Assembly (NCBI GenBank): GCA_038503035.1 | Contig: JAVSML010024349.1 | Coordinates: 310,001-374,000, forward strand | Source of the DNA: Crocodylus rhombifer | Taxonomy: Eukaryota; Chordata; Crocodylia; Crocodylidae | Direction: 5' to 3' | DNA length: 64,000 nucleotides | The notes under the pieces: model-generated | Database searches by the model: none | The model's input: the letters and a program-made list of their open reading frames with translations, nothing else | Told to the model about the DNA's origin: nothing | Translations under genes and position numbers: made by a program | Shown here: positions 21,337 through 34,600 of the stretch, one piece after another | Numbering within the stretch: the first letter of the stretch is position 1 | Layout: the number at the start of each line of letters is the position of its first letter

Positions 21337-22109
21337 CAGGGCTGTCCAGCTGGTGGCTGTGGGCTGCATGTGGCCTGCAAGTGTTCAGTTGTGGTCCCTG
21401 AGCTCCAACCTGGTCCATTGCTCTGGCTGCAGCACCAGCTGGAAGCTCCAGCTCCCTGCCCATACACCCTCCCTCCCTACCAGAGCAGGGTGGTGCTGCA
21501 CAGCACAGCCTTCAGTGGTGGGGAGCCTGCAGCCTAGGGTGCCTGAGTGGCATGATGCAGTGGCAGAGCTTGCAGTAGGGAAGCTAAGAGGGAATTGGAG
21601 GCACTGTGCAGCAGGGAGGCACAGGGAGCAGCAGCAGGGAGGGCACACAGTGCAGAGGCATTGCAGGAAGCATGGGGGGGGCACCTGTTGCAGTGGGGAG
21701 GTGCAGAGAGTACAGGTGTAGTGTGAGGGCATGGGAAGCAGCAACAAAGGGACACATCTTGTAGTGGGGGGCACACAGTGTAGCGGAGGCACGGAGAGCC
21801 TGTAGTGCAGCAGTGGGGTACAGGGAACAGCAGTCGGGACGTGGTGTAGCGGGGGGGTGCATAGGGAGCAATAACGGGGGTCATGCGATGCAGCATAATG
21901 GGTGCCTGGGAGCATGGTACAGTGGGGAGGTGCCTGGGCACAGGATGCAGCAGCAGGGGGTAGGGGGTGCAGTGGGGGGGCAGCACTTGGGTGTTGAGTG
22001 CAGAGGGGGCATGCAGCCCCTGGGGACCATGGCTCCTGCTCTTGTGGCTGCTGCTAGGGTGGCCTGGGGGTCGTGCAGCCCCCAGCCACTTAGAAGTTGG
22101 AGAGCCCTA
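21337..22109. mobile_element. hAT-like element with a G-rich minisatellite interior
   Basis: The left end begins CAGGGCTGTCCAGCTGG. The right end, inverted, begins TAGGGCTCTCCAACTTC. About 430 bp of the interior (21540-21990) is a degenerate array of GCAGCAGGGAGGCACAGGGAGC-like units, G-rich on the plus strand. A target duplication is not evident. Frames such as 21385-21915 are products of the array. Confidence 0.5.
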
Positions 22110-24554
22110 ATACAAGAGATCCAAGGCGAGCTTGGCTTACTCTCTTAAAGCTTAATTTGGGCCCTACTGAAGTCAGTTTAGCCCCTGGTGAGTATCACAA
22201 AGGGAGCAGGTCTGCAGCAAATTTCACTTTTGGGTGACTTCCTCCAAATTCACGAGGTTTCTGTCAAAAACTCCTGGCCTTTTCACCCCTTGCAGTACCT
22301 TAGCCTAGCTAAGCACAGAGCCCTTTGCATTGGTTCCCTCAACCCAAGACCTTGCATGTCATTCCTGCTGTTTTCTGCAAGGCCGGTGGATTGGAATGCT
22401 GGTGTTCCTGAAAAATGAATTTCTCTGCCCAAGGGTTCAACAGCAAATTGAGTTTTGGCTCTGCTCTGACTCCAGAGGGGTGCTGTGGGGATCTGCTTGT
22501 ATTGATAAAGTGCCATATAAAGGTTCAGAATTATTTAGACTTGCATGCTAGGAGATTCACTCTTTGAAATTTGAAGGCAACTATGGGCCTGATAATATTG
22601 ACAATTAGGCTTTTTCCTTTAGCTCATGGATCAATTCAATTCCTGCTCAAGTAAATGAAGGGACTTATATACTCTGTTTAGTGTGCCCTTGTCAAGTATG
22701 ATTTGAAGGGACAGTCTTTGTTTTTCTTATGCTGAAACCACATCCACATGACGTTAGTGTGAGTTATTTCCCAAAAGATCACAAGTTGATTGCACAATGG
22801 AGCTTCATTTAGAAGGTGATACCAAATAAAAACAGCGATAGCAGTGGCCATAGCTATGGCTGTGTGTAACTTATCTCTTACAACCAGTTAACAAATGCAT
22901 TATCACCCTCTCTACCTCTGATTCTCTATGTGAAGATCCACGTGACATCAGATGGGTACAAATTATATCCCTTTAATAAGTGAGACTGTACGTCTGGATG
23001 GGGGAGAAGTAACATGCACGGCTGTCCCTACGTGCCTCCTTCCCCTTGTCTTGTGGTTGTGTCACTGGTTAGGAGGCAGCTATTTCTCCTTTCTGGACGG
23101 GTAGCGAGTGATTCTCAGAGGAGCACCTGGGCTAAGCAGCACGGCTTTGCAGAGGAGGAGCTTACCACAAGTGCAAGTAGAGGGAGTTGCTCCCTTGCAG
23201 CGACTCTGGGGCTGTAACTTGCACAATCCTCAGCCTGCAGTGTACAATTATTTGTAAGGAGTTTTTACACCTCTCCTTTGCAGGAGGAAGAACTTTGCTC
23301 AGTTTCTTTCACAATCAAGGTATTTAAAATCTTATCCATCAATTTTCTCATGGAAATCATCCCTTGTTGAGACACAGCCCATTCTGCAATTCAGCAGTTT
23401 CAGGGTAAATAATTTAATCCAGGATAAAGACAAACTTCCCCTAAAGAGTCTTGTAAGCCCTATCTAGTTAGTTTTCCTTCCGTCTTCTTGTCTCTTCCAA
23501 TCCCTCCCCAATTTCACTTCTGTAGAAGGGGGATTTCTCTCTATTTAAGATTCATTTAAGGAAGTGTCCTTATCCCTAATGAGAAAGGATTGTGTTACAT
23601 TTGTGTTTCAATAAGACTTCAAAAAGCTTTTATAGCTTATACAAAACATACACAATTAATATACATCAATGGCACCTTCTACACCAGGAGTAGGATTTAG
23701 TTGCCCCTGCATCCCTCCTAATAAGGGGAACGTTGCAGGTCTAGAGGAGGAGAGAGAAAGGGTAGAGGCCCCTGCTGCCTCCCTTTCCTTTTCTCATGGT
23801 CCCAGAGCAAGACTGGATTTCAGATATCTGAGCTCTATTCCTGGATATCTGAGACTTGGTGTGTGATTTGGGGTAAATCTGTTTGTGCAGTGTTTGCTTG
23901 TTTTTTTACTTTTGTTTCTCAAGTGAGAATCCTCCTTCCCTGCCCTGTACAGCTGTTTGTGAGGATGAATCCTTCAGTGTTTGCGAGTGCTTGGTTACCA
24001 GTGACAGAGGCCAGGCTGGTTCCTGGACCGACAGGCAAGCCAGGGATATGTCAAGTAGAAAATGCTGGTGTTTCATACATTTCACAGAAGGAAGAAACAG
24101 TTCTGAGAAGGGCCATACCTGGAGATGTTTAAAATGTGGTCCAATCTATCCAACAGCTAAGAAGAAAGATTTTATAAACCAGAAATAGTCAATGCACCAT
24201 GACATCACCAGTTCAGACATGTTCAAATACAGGCTATTCTTTAATTGCTCTCTCTTTTCTCATCTCGCCATGTTTCTTTTTAGGTCCTGAAGACGTCTTT
24301 TCTTGCTTCTTTGGGTTCCCTTTGCCTGCTTGCTGTAGTATATCCTCTTTAAAATGCTTCTCTCATTCCTGTCTCCCATAAACCCCTTTAGCTCCCCTTA
24401 CAACTCAAGGGGTTCACGCACACACAAGTTATTGCAAAATCACAGGTCTCATTTTTTCTTCTGATGTGACCGTTCTGCAGTGGGGTCCGTGCAGACTGAC
24501 TTTATCCCTCATATGGAGCTTGCCGAAATCACGTAGCTTCTGCTGGCATACAGG
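22110..24554. other. Intergenic sequence
   Basis: No gene, RNA or named repeat recognised. Short open frames only. Confidence 0.5.
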
Positions 24555-24566
24555 GACAGGCAAGGC

Positions 24567-24725
24567 TTTCTTAGGGCGATGCATTTTATTGGACCAACTA
24601 TGTATGTAGCTGAGGATAAACTTAGACAAGCTCTCAAATGTAAGCCTCCTCAGAATGGTTTACATTCGAAAGCTCGTCTAACTTTATCCCTACTACACAG
24701 TCGGTTCGATGAAAAATCTTGCCCC
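24567..24725. repeat. Imperfect inverted repeat (fold-back element)
   Basis: The left arm (about 24567-24642) and the reverse complement of the right arm (about 24662-24725) share ATTGGACCAACT/ATCGAACCGACT, GGATAAA.TTAGAC.AGCT and AATGTAA, around a loop of about 20 bp. It would form a long hairpin. Confidence 0.6.
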
Positions 24726-25337
24726 GAGAAACCCTTTTCCCTCTCGTAATTTCTGGACCCTCGCGGCTGCATCCCCTTAACACCACTGCATGTAGGGCTG
24801 TCTCCAAACACAGGCGCTCCTCACTTTACGTCGTCCCGGTTAGCGTGATTACACCGCGGCTCTGTTGGAGAAGATGCTCGTTCAAAGTCCTGCGACGTTC
24901 ACGTGTGACACTGTTTGGTGGCAGCGGCCTACGGGCATCGCTACTGTGACGCAACTGGATTCCCTGAACATCGTTTTTCAAGAATGTAAGGAGGACGTGA
25001 AGCGAGGAGGAGTAGCCGCATCCCCTCGCTTCCCTAGGGTCCATCCCTCCTTCCCGAGCTGGTGATCTTTTCATTCTGCGCAGACCCAGTTGGCCACCTC
25101 AGGGGAGGACCCTTGGGACAAGCGAGGTTGTTAAAACCTCAGAGGCCTGGACAAGGTCCTTTGTCCAGCAAGGGAAACCAACCCCCCCCCGCCAAACCCT
25201 TGCTTTGAAGGCGCCCCCAGCGCCACTCCTCAGGCCTGCGCCCTGCGCGGTAACAGGTGGGCGGCGCGCGCGGCGCCGTTGGGCCCGGCCGGGGCGGGCC
25301 GCGTGAGGCGGGGTTTCCTGCCCCGCCGGGAGCCGCG

Positions 25338-25345
25338 TCACATGA
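25338..25345. promoter_or_regulatory. BRI3: TCACATGA M-box/CLEAR-like element in the BRI3 promoter
   Basis: This octamer is the reverse complement of TCATGTGA, the MiT/TFE (MITF, TFEB, TFE3) binding core. It lies about 154 bp upstream of the ATG inside the CpG island. Occupancy is inferred, not shown. Confidence 0.45.
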
Positions 25346-25491
25346 GCCGGGTCTTGTGACCAGCCCCGAGCAGCAGCCGCCGCCGCCGCCTCTTCCACCA
25401 CGTTGCCGCCGCGCGGGGCGGGGGTCGCTTTGCTGCATGCGCCGCCCGCGGCGGGAGGTCGGGCGCTGAGCGGGGCCGGGCTCGTCCCAGC

Positions 25492-25633
25492 ATGGACAAC
25501 AAGCCGCTGCTGCAGGACAGGCCCCCCGCCTACAGCCCGGCCGCGCACGACTACGGGCAGAGCAACTACGGCGCCATCCCCGGCGCGCAGCCCGGCTTCC
25601 AGCCGCCGCCGCCCTACCCCTACCCCGCGGCAG
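25492..25633 (+). CDS. BRI3: BRI3 exon 1, coding part
   Basis: It encodes residues 1-47 and the first base of Gly48. The donor is GCAG, then GTGGGT at 25634. It is GC-rich and lies inside the CpG island. Confidence 0.95.
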
Positions 25634-28600
25634 GTGGGTGGCGGCCGGGGCCGGGGCCGGGCGGGGAGTTGGAGCCCGGGAGAGCAGCGCCCGGCGGCCT
25701 GGCTGCCCCGCAGCCTGCCTCCCGCCCTCGGGAAGTGCCGGGTGTTTGTTGTGGCCGCAGGGAATCGCGAGGTAGAAGAGAGCCGCTCCTTGGGGCCCGG
25801 GATTGCGGCACGGTTATAGCTTTACCGTTGTTGGGGGCTTGCACATGGTTGGGTCCAGCCCCTCTGAGCTTGGGCAGGAAAGACTGTCATTGCTTTCGCG
25901 CTGTGCACTCCTCTTTTGAAATCCTCGGGTTTGTGTTGTGCATCGTGCTTGCCTGGCACCCTTGAGGGGGTCTGGGGGCACCTCAGGGGGTTGTGGTGCC
26001 CTGGCTGTGGGTCACTGGTTTGCCTGTGTTGAATGCTTGGCCTGGAGTGTAGAGCAAGCGGTGGTGAAGTTACAGGTGATGCCCAGTCCCTTGCCATCCC
26101 CCGCTGCTTGAGACCGCTGCTGAGGAGGGATGTTCTCCTTTACCTCGCTGCAGTTGTGCTTTGCTTTCTGGAAGATGCTCCTTAATCACCGAGTTGCTGT
26201 GCAGAAGGTCAGAGCCTGCCGTTGGTTTGAGGTGGGGTGCTGTTGTCGGGACAGTGCGCAGAGACTCACGGTAGCACCTGAATTTTGATTCCTTCTTTCC
26301 AAAGCCGCCTCCATCATATTACCTTCTGCTTGTATGTCTGTGCTCATGTAAATGCACTCGTGTTGGATCCTCAGCAGGTGAGCATGTCCACTGTTCTTGG
26401 CTGTGAGGTTGGTGGCACTTTGATCTAGTTAAACACAAACTAGGTAACATCACTGGCAGCTTTTCATCTTGGATCATCCCCCCCCATTTGCAAAATTAGT
26501 GATTAGGTTCAAAGGGAAAAAATCATGTGCTTAGACTTGGGCTCTGATCCTGTAAAGATTCAAGTACGTGCTTGACATTGTGAACTGTGATTTGGTCCAC
26601 TTGATTTTTGGTGTTTGTGCTTGAATCTCTTAAAAAGTTGAGCTTAAAGATGATACATAGCAGTTCAGAGTGTACTTGCCTGCAAAAAACCCAGCTGTTG
26701 TTCTCAGTTACTGATTCCTGCCCTCCATCCCCCCGTTCCCCCCCCCCCCACTGAGTTAGTATATTTTTCTGCGATTTGCTAGGGAAGAAAGCAGAAGTAG
26801 AGTTTTTCTGAGAAGTTTATTAAATGTGCCTTGGGTGTGCCCTCCAATTTGGTAGTACGTTGATGACATTGTTGTATAGAGTTTGTCATTGCTTTTCTAA
26901 TGCGTGCACGGTAACTATTTGTAAAGTTGTTTATGCTTTTAAATACATATATTAAAAACACAGTTTGCATACTAGTTGGGCTGATTGGGTTTTCCAGGAG
27001 ACTTCATTTCTTATTGTGCTCCTCCATTTCCTTTTCACTGTATCCTGCCTCCCCTGTGTTTGTATTAGTTGCAGTTTAACTTGGCTAGAAAGTATCTGGC
27101 TAGAAAGAGAGGGGCACATTTTGTCTCAACTGGTACGTGTGCCTTGGTGGGACAGATAGCTAATAAATAACCACCAGACTTGAAAGTTGTGACCGTTGTT
27201 CAGCTGAACTGTTTTCCCTTTTTCCCCCCCCCTTCCTCTTTTCTGATAGGATTTTGAAGACTTTTCAAGCTGAGTGCTTAAAGTTAATTATTAGCTTTCT
27301 GTGCAGTTTAGGCTGAAGTTGCATTGCATATTCAGGTCTGTAAAGTCCTTTTGCTCGGAGATAGGCTGTTTTAAGTGTTCTAGCTCAACCTTTGATACAA
27401 GCTGTTGTGTATGAGCTCCCAAATCCTGAGCCAAACACTTCAGGAGTCAGTCTTGCTGCACACTGAGTTTCTTGAGTCGTGTCCAGATGGCAAGTCCTTT
27501 TGTTCATTTTAACCAGATTCTCTAGCATCTGGTGTGTTTCCTTTGTGGAAGGATGGACCTTGTTTCCCACTTTGTCATTGGCTGATGGAATTTTTGCTGC
27601 CCCTTTTGTTTCTTGTTTTAAATATGTGAAGATTTCATACCCAATAATTCACTTGCATTTCTTTTATTTCTAGGATATGGTGTTCCACCAGGCCCGCCGC
27701 AGCATAACTGTCCCAATACGTACACCATCATTCAGCAGCCTACTACCACCACCTCTGTTGTAGTAGTTGGAGGCTGTCCTGCCTGCAGGTACAGTTATTC
27801 TTTTCACTTGCTTAGTTTTTTTTAAATAGATTCAGTCCTATTTATATACGTCTATCCTCAAAATGAGGTACTTTAGTTTTAAATGGATATTATTACTGAA
27901 TTAGTTGAATTAAGTAATTAAGTCAGATGCTTTGACTCAGCCTGTCAGAAGTGCTTGCCAGCTGGTAAGAGAAATAGATTTGTGTCAGTATAAATCCATT
28001 TTTTGTCATGGAGGGGACATAATGTTTTTTGTAGCCTAAGCAATATTTTAATAGAAAAATTTGTCTAGGTTTTGGCCAGTATTTGGGGGAGGGGGAGAAG
28101 TTTGTTCCATACATTTGGTTTGAGACTTTTGCGTAGCTTGCATAGCTCTTAAGAAAACCTGAAATGTCCATTCCCTGTCACTACTGAACAAATGCCCAAG
28201 AATGGGCAGTTTTCTATTTTAGTATGGGTTTGCACTTTTGAATTGCTGAAACATCTATCCTGCTAAGAGAAGTACATTTTGAAGAGAGGGGAGGTTTACT
28301 TGCTGCAGAAGAATTGGTAGATTAACAGACACGAGTTGGTGCGAATCCAAGATGAGACATGAGATTCAGAGGAAACAGATGCAAGCTTTTTCCTTTTTAA
28401 TTACAACAAACAAACAAACACTCTCACAATCTGCCCTTTGGAAACTAGCAAGAGCAGTGGTAAAAAATAAGATCCTAGAAAATAAGATGGGGAGCATGCA
28501 ACCTTATGTGTGCATTTTGTATTCTTACTTGTAATATTTTTGTTCAATTCCATCCATTCCTGCTGCAAAAGAATAGAACAGAAAGAGGGTGTTAAGTGAG

Positions 28601-31600
28601 GAGTGATATCAGATTGCTTCTGGATGATGTGGTTTTTTTTTTTTTTTTTTTTTTTGGATCAGTCTTAGGATCTGATTGTAACACAGTGAAAAGGGCTACA
28701 GTTCTTTATTTTACAGTAGGGGTGGATAGGAATTGTACTTGGCACTCTGCAGGGCTGAATGCTTCTGAAGCTGTTGAAAATAGGCAAGGCCATCCCTAGA
28801 GGGGGGCAATTTGGGCGATCACCATGGGCCCTGTGCGTTGCGGGGGGTCCCATGGAGCCAGGTGGAGTGGTGCGGTGACTCTGTGCTGCTGCTGGCTTCG
28901 CTTCTGGCACTCCCTCCCATTCCCCTGCTGAATCTGCCGCCAGCTTCCTTGCATCTGGGCATGGGGCCCTGTGCAGGCTGATTTGCCCTGGGCCCTCACC
29001 CTCTCTGAAAATAGGCATTTAGGATTGGCATCCACCAGAATACCCTGAATGGTATTAAGTTTCAGGATGATGAATGAATCTTGCCACAGTGTCAAAATGA
29101 TGTGGTCTGAGGCATCCTTTGGCCTTGGTGGGATAGAGGGGTTAAAGCTTGTCTTTGGGAAGATGGATAGAAAGGATTGATGCTTTTAGAATGTGTATTT
29201 AATAAAAGGATAACTAGTATGACTTGTTACATAGGGATATGGTAGATTCTGTCCCTGAAGTCTCTTTAAAACACAGGTTGGATAGCATTTTAAAAAGATG
29301 CTCCAGCTGAAGCAGAGAGTGATGCAAGATTTACTGGCTAATTCTGTTGCCTGTGTTGCGCAGGAGGTCGGTTGTTTTGGGAATGCATTCAGGAAATGAA
29401 TCCCTGGGACCCCTGTTAACCATGTGACTGATAGTGTTGACATTATGCAATGTCAACAATGTTGCAGTGGTTGCAATGTTGCAGTGGAGAACTTGGACAA
29501 AACCTTATTGTGTTTGGCATCAGATGGTTTGTGATAGGGCTGAAGAAGACAACAGGCTGCATCTGCTTTGACTAACCAAAGAATTAATAGTATTATATAT
29601 GAAGCACAGGTCAAAAAAAGGGATAGACATAAAACATAACCCACTTAGGAAGCATAGGGGAGGAAGTCCTGTGCTAGGGCGACTAATACTTTCTTATTTG
29701 GTCTTCCCTGCCTCTTTGTAGCTTGGGAGCAGAGCTTTGAATCCTCCTGCCTGACTTCTGAAAAACTCTGCAGTAGTGCTGCTTTTAGTTCCCTGGCCTG
29801 GAGATGTACATTATATGTGGAATGATATACTTATTTACATAGTACACTGGGTTGAACAATGTGGGATGCTTAAGAGGGTACCAGGCTATTGTATTACAAA
29901 AAACTTATGGAATATTTTTTTTTTTTTTTTTTAAAGTGCCAAGCCAGCTTTTCTCTCACCTTCATCATTGTCCTTAAGTGGCATTACCGGAAAGGGCTTG
30001 CCATTGCAAGATAAACCACATAATGATTCCTGTTTGTAGCTTTTTGCTTGCAGCCTTGGGGAAATTGAACTTTGAGGAGTGCTACTACCAGCTTGTGAAT
30101 TTGTCTTCATATATAGTTGTGGGATGCAACTTCCTTGGTGCTGTGTTGGGAAAGACTGCCTATGCAAATTGAAATAAATTACCTCCACTCAAAATGTTCC
30201 TGTGAAGATCAAGTACATGCAGTCCTTGTCTGCCTTCTGGATCATATTCTACTTCACTGGCACATGTCTTGCTCTCATGAGTAATTATCCTGGGATGACA
30301 GGTTAACATAGCCTAGTATTATAGAACGTGGCAGCCTAAAATTAAAGTGGCCAGAATCCAGAAGTGGTTGATAGTGGTCAATGTGTGTATGTGTTTCTGG
30401 TTAAGTATATAGGAAATTCTCCCACCCTCTGAAGGTATACAGACACCGTCCAAAATGGGAGGGGATTCTCTTGTGCATTTTACTTCTGGCCTAGGCATGG
30501 GAGAGCATTTTTGCCAGCCAAATATTCATAATTCCATTGGGTCAGTGCATTTAAAGCTGCATGGAGCCACTGCTGATTCCAGTGCCTACACATACATTCC
30601 CTGTTTGCTTTGTCATAAATCCAGAGGCCCCCAACAACCCTGTTGGCTCAGGCCCAGAAAACATGCAACCACCTATTTTCTCTCCTTTTCTAATCCAACC
30701 CCAATCTGTAGAATCCTTTGCAAGTAGAAAACCAGACAGATTTTTATTGAGCAGTAAGCTTTTTGGGGAATCCCTTTTCAAAATGAAAAGATGTTTAAGG
30801 AGCACTCTTAACTAATCCTGTTTTTAAACTGTTTTATGCCCCAGAATTGCTTGCCCTGACAGCTGCAGATTCTTGCCACGTGTGGGTTTTTTGTTTTAAA
30901 TATTTATGTTGGAAAATGAAATCAAGAGACTTATTTAGTTAGTTTCACTTTCATTTTTCTGGTATTGCAGCTTTTGGGTGGGGAAACAACAGGGAATATT
31001 TCTTTGTGTGAAAAGCAGTTTGCATTGCCTGCATGTGTTAAATCTAAAAAATTGTGACCGTTTTTCCTGGTCTAAGGCTTGCTAATGCCTGTTCTGTTGT
31101 AACCTGGGCTGGATCCTGTACCTGCTGCCTTTCCAAAGCAGTGCAAATCTGGTTTAAGAACCAGTGCAGTAATTCTCATGCCTAGCCCCAGTTGCTTTCT
31201 GCAGCCCCAGCTCTTGTGGCAGCCGAAGGCCTTGTAGCCAGAATGCTACTGCTGATCCCACTTGGGGGCTAAATTGGCCTGTTGTCCCAATAAAGATGGC
31301 ATGTATTTTGATTTAGCTCAAAGATCAAAGTTGAAAACTCAAGAAGTTAAATGGGGATTTAGCTCTTTTTAAATGTTCTTAGACACATTTAGGGAAATGG
31401 GTGAAGTTCACATTTCCAGTAACACCTGATACTCAGTAATAAACATGCAGTTGTGTTTTGTGAGTGAAACCACCTTCGGGTTTCCATGTAAGATTGTTAT
31501 TGATGCAGTTAATATAGCAATAGGGGCTGCTGCGCTGTAGCAAAAGCAAGACCTGACTGAGAAAAAAACACACATTTTTCAATTTGTTTTGCATACATTT

Positions 31601-34600
31601 CAGTTTGTGCTGTACTGTGCAGCCTGATACATCCCTGTTATGTGTTAACAGTGGTGCTTTGCTACATTTTGGCCATAACAGTTGGAACACAGAGTATACT
31701 GAAGGCTTATACAAAGTCTAGCCAAAGAAAGTTGATGTAGCAAATTCAGCCATTGTAGTTAATTCAGTAAGAACACTAGAGTGGTAATCTAGGAAGAACG
31801 CTAGAGTGGGTTTGTGCCTTTCTTACAACAGTGGATATGAAGGATTTGATAGAGAGACAGATGATTGGGTGGTAAACCTCAGTTGGGTCACAAGTGACAG
31901 CTGAGCACAGCCAGTTCAGAACTTTCCTCTGGGATTTGCATTCTTCTGAGACCATCTGGCTTAAGAGGAATAAATTAAACAGTTGGGTATTTTGCTAATA
32001 AAAGTCTTTCAGACAGGCCTGGTTAATTGCACAAATGCCTTTTTTAATAGGCTTCTATAAAAATACTGACTTAGAACTGGGCTCCCAGGCTTTAATGCAA
32101 ATGATTCCCTTCTTTGGATACTAGAATGCCTGAGCCAATGGAGGGACCCTTGTCCAGGTATCGGTGTATAATGGCAAGTTTGTACAGAGGGGAAAAGAGC
32201 TTTTTACCTATTGGGTCCTTGTATGAATCTGGCTCATCGAATAAGTGACCAGAGCTCGTACTAATTTGATGGCACATGAGAAATTAGATGCTAAGAATTG
32301 TTCCATACCAAGCAGCCCGAGTCCTCCTTACATAGACCGTTGTGTTTGGTCCATGCATTTAACATCTTGGCAAAGCAGCCGAGGAGTTCAACAGGGAGGA
32401 CTGAAGCCACGGAAGTTGTCTCTTCAGGGGCTGCAGTGCATGGGTTTTCCATAGCGCCAGTCCTTTTTTAACAATTCCGGTGTCCTAGAATCTTGCCCTA
32501 ACAGCATGCATGCAGGTAATCCTGGCTTTCACTCATGGGGAAATCTGCACAGAAGTCAAGTTCCCTCCCTGCTTGGGAGAACCAAACACAGCCTCTTTGG
32601 TTACCTGACAGCCTTTGTGCATCTCTTTCTGCTTTTTAAGGGGTAAAGAAGCTGATCGAGATGGGTAGTAAACAACAAATTCTCAAATATCTTAATTCGG
32701 CCTTCAGCATAAAAGTACTATGCTGTTATTTAAAGGGTAGTAATTTATGTGTACCTGGAATCCTTTGCTCCTGGAGCTCTGGCCCCTTGTGTGTCCTTAA
32801 GATACTGATATCCTGAGCCTTGACTTCAAGATAATGTTTATCTAAATGTTTAATTATCCTTATTGACAGTCATTTGAAACGAAATGACTTTTCTTCACTG
32901 CTTGAGCAGCTGTAGCACAGCCTAAATCTGAGATGCGGTGTGCAGTATAAATAAACCTTCCCTTTTTAGATTTGGGAAGTGGTGTAGTTTTTAAATCACC
33001 TTAAATCTGCTTATGCTGTAGGACAAAATTTACTTTTAGTTAGATTAATAAATCTGCTGATTTGAGTACAGTTAAGTCCCTCTCTGCTCTTGTGGCTCAG
33101 GTAGTACACGTAAAACAAATGCTAAATTCCTTGCAATCTGTGACTCCTCCTGAAGTAGTTTCCCCTTCTGAATTGAGCAACTGGCTAGGACAAGGCAGTG
33201 ACTGCATAGACACACTTCACTTATAATTAGATGGTGACATTGAAGCAACAGGTGTCAGAAAATATCCACATAGTGGCTATGTAGTGAGCATACTGCTAGA
33301 GACGAGCCTCTGTTACGAGAGCTGACCCTGAAATAATAGGCTTGTTGTAGGGGAGGCCACCCAGCATGGTCTGCTCCCGTTCTGCTTCCCCAGTGGCAAA
33401 GTGCCAAATGCAGTTGGCTTAGCTACCTAACTGGGAGCCACATCCATGTTTCTCCTCTGTTCCTGGCACTGGGATGCTTTGACATTTTCAGTGTCTTATA
33501 CTGCCACTGACAGAGCTGTCAGTTCTGTGTCAGAGGTTGGGTATGGCTATGTCTGCTTTTTTACTAGTAAAATGTTGTGCCGTTTGCAGTGCTAAAGAGG
33601 TATTTCAAATAACTCGGGTGGTGGAGGGGGAAAAGAGGGTGAGGATAGGGAAGCTCAAAACAAGACTCAGTTAATGCAGCAAGGACACTTGCTGAGCAGT
33701 AGAATCAGGTCTTGCAAGCTTGCTCTTAAGAGGGTTAATTTCAAGAGCTTGGACCGCAACCATCCATTCTCCGGCTTGTAGTCATTCAGGGCTGACCAGA
33801 AATTCATGAGATCTATCAAGGTATTTGTTTAATCATTGTATTTGTTTTGTATTCCTTACTTTGATCTAGCCTTGAATGGCCTTAAGGTCTCAAAGTGTGG
33901 AGAGAAATGGATGTATAGTTATGGAAGGATATGGAAACAATGTTTTAAAATGGTATTCTCAGCACTTATTACATAATAAGTGCCTGCATGTCTGATAGGA
34001 ACACTGAATGCATGTGAATGAGGAAAAGATACTATTAATATAATGCTAAGATCACACAATTGGGACATGCAAGGACTTTAAACTTAGTATGTATCATATA
34101 TCCGAAGCAGAGGGTATGTTGCTCTTGAAAACTCATTACCTTAAGTGTATAACATGAGCTGGCTAAAAGGGGGCTTGACCTTTTTTCCTCTTTTAGCAAG
34201 CAGATAGATGTTCAACCCTGAAAACTGAAGCACTCCAATTGACTAGTCAATCTAGAAAATGCAAGCGTAATACATGTTTTTTTAGGCCAGAATAGAGGTC
34301 TTTGCATACAGAGAGACACAGACACTATATGCCATATAGTCAGGCCACTCCTTCCTATTTTGTTAAATTTCAAAACTCCCTGAAGCAATTGCCATTGACT
34401 AGCAGTTCTTGTGAGTTCTTAGTGCTTCCATAAATGAGACTTGTTATAATGAGGTGCTTAACCGGAGATTGGAGAATCTAACTTACAGCTCGCAGACATG
34501 AATATTTTGGCCTTCTCTATCTCCCCCACCCCGCAGGTATAGTCCAGCTCTGCCTAAATAGCTGTTGGAAATCTCTTAGTATTTGAGGCTGTCCTTGTAG

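Larger units (their letters stand above)
25230..25700 (+). promoter_or_regulatory. BRI3: CpG-island promoter and 5' UTR of BRI3
   Basis: Very CG-rich, with multiple GC boxes and CCGCCGCCGCC runs, immediately upstream of and overlapping the BRI3 start codon at 25492. No TATA box is visible. A TCACATGA element lies at 25338-25345. Confidence 0.8.

Noticed and set aside
21385..21986. Cys/Pro/His-rich frames of 95-176 codons on the minus strand
   Set aside because: They are translations of a degenerate G-rich array within a hAT-like element.
29931..30815. Frames considered as an alternative BRI3 exon
   Set aside because: No similarity to BRI3 and no need for extra coding sequence; exons 2 and 3 join in frame.
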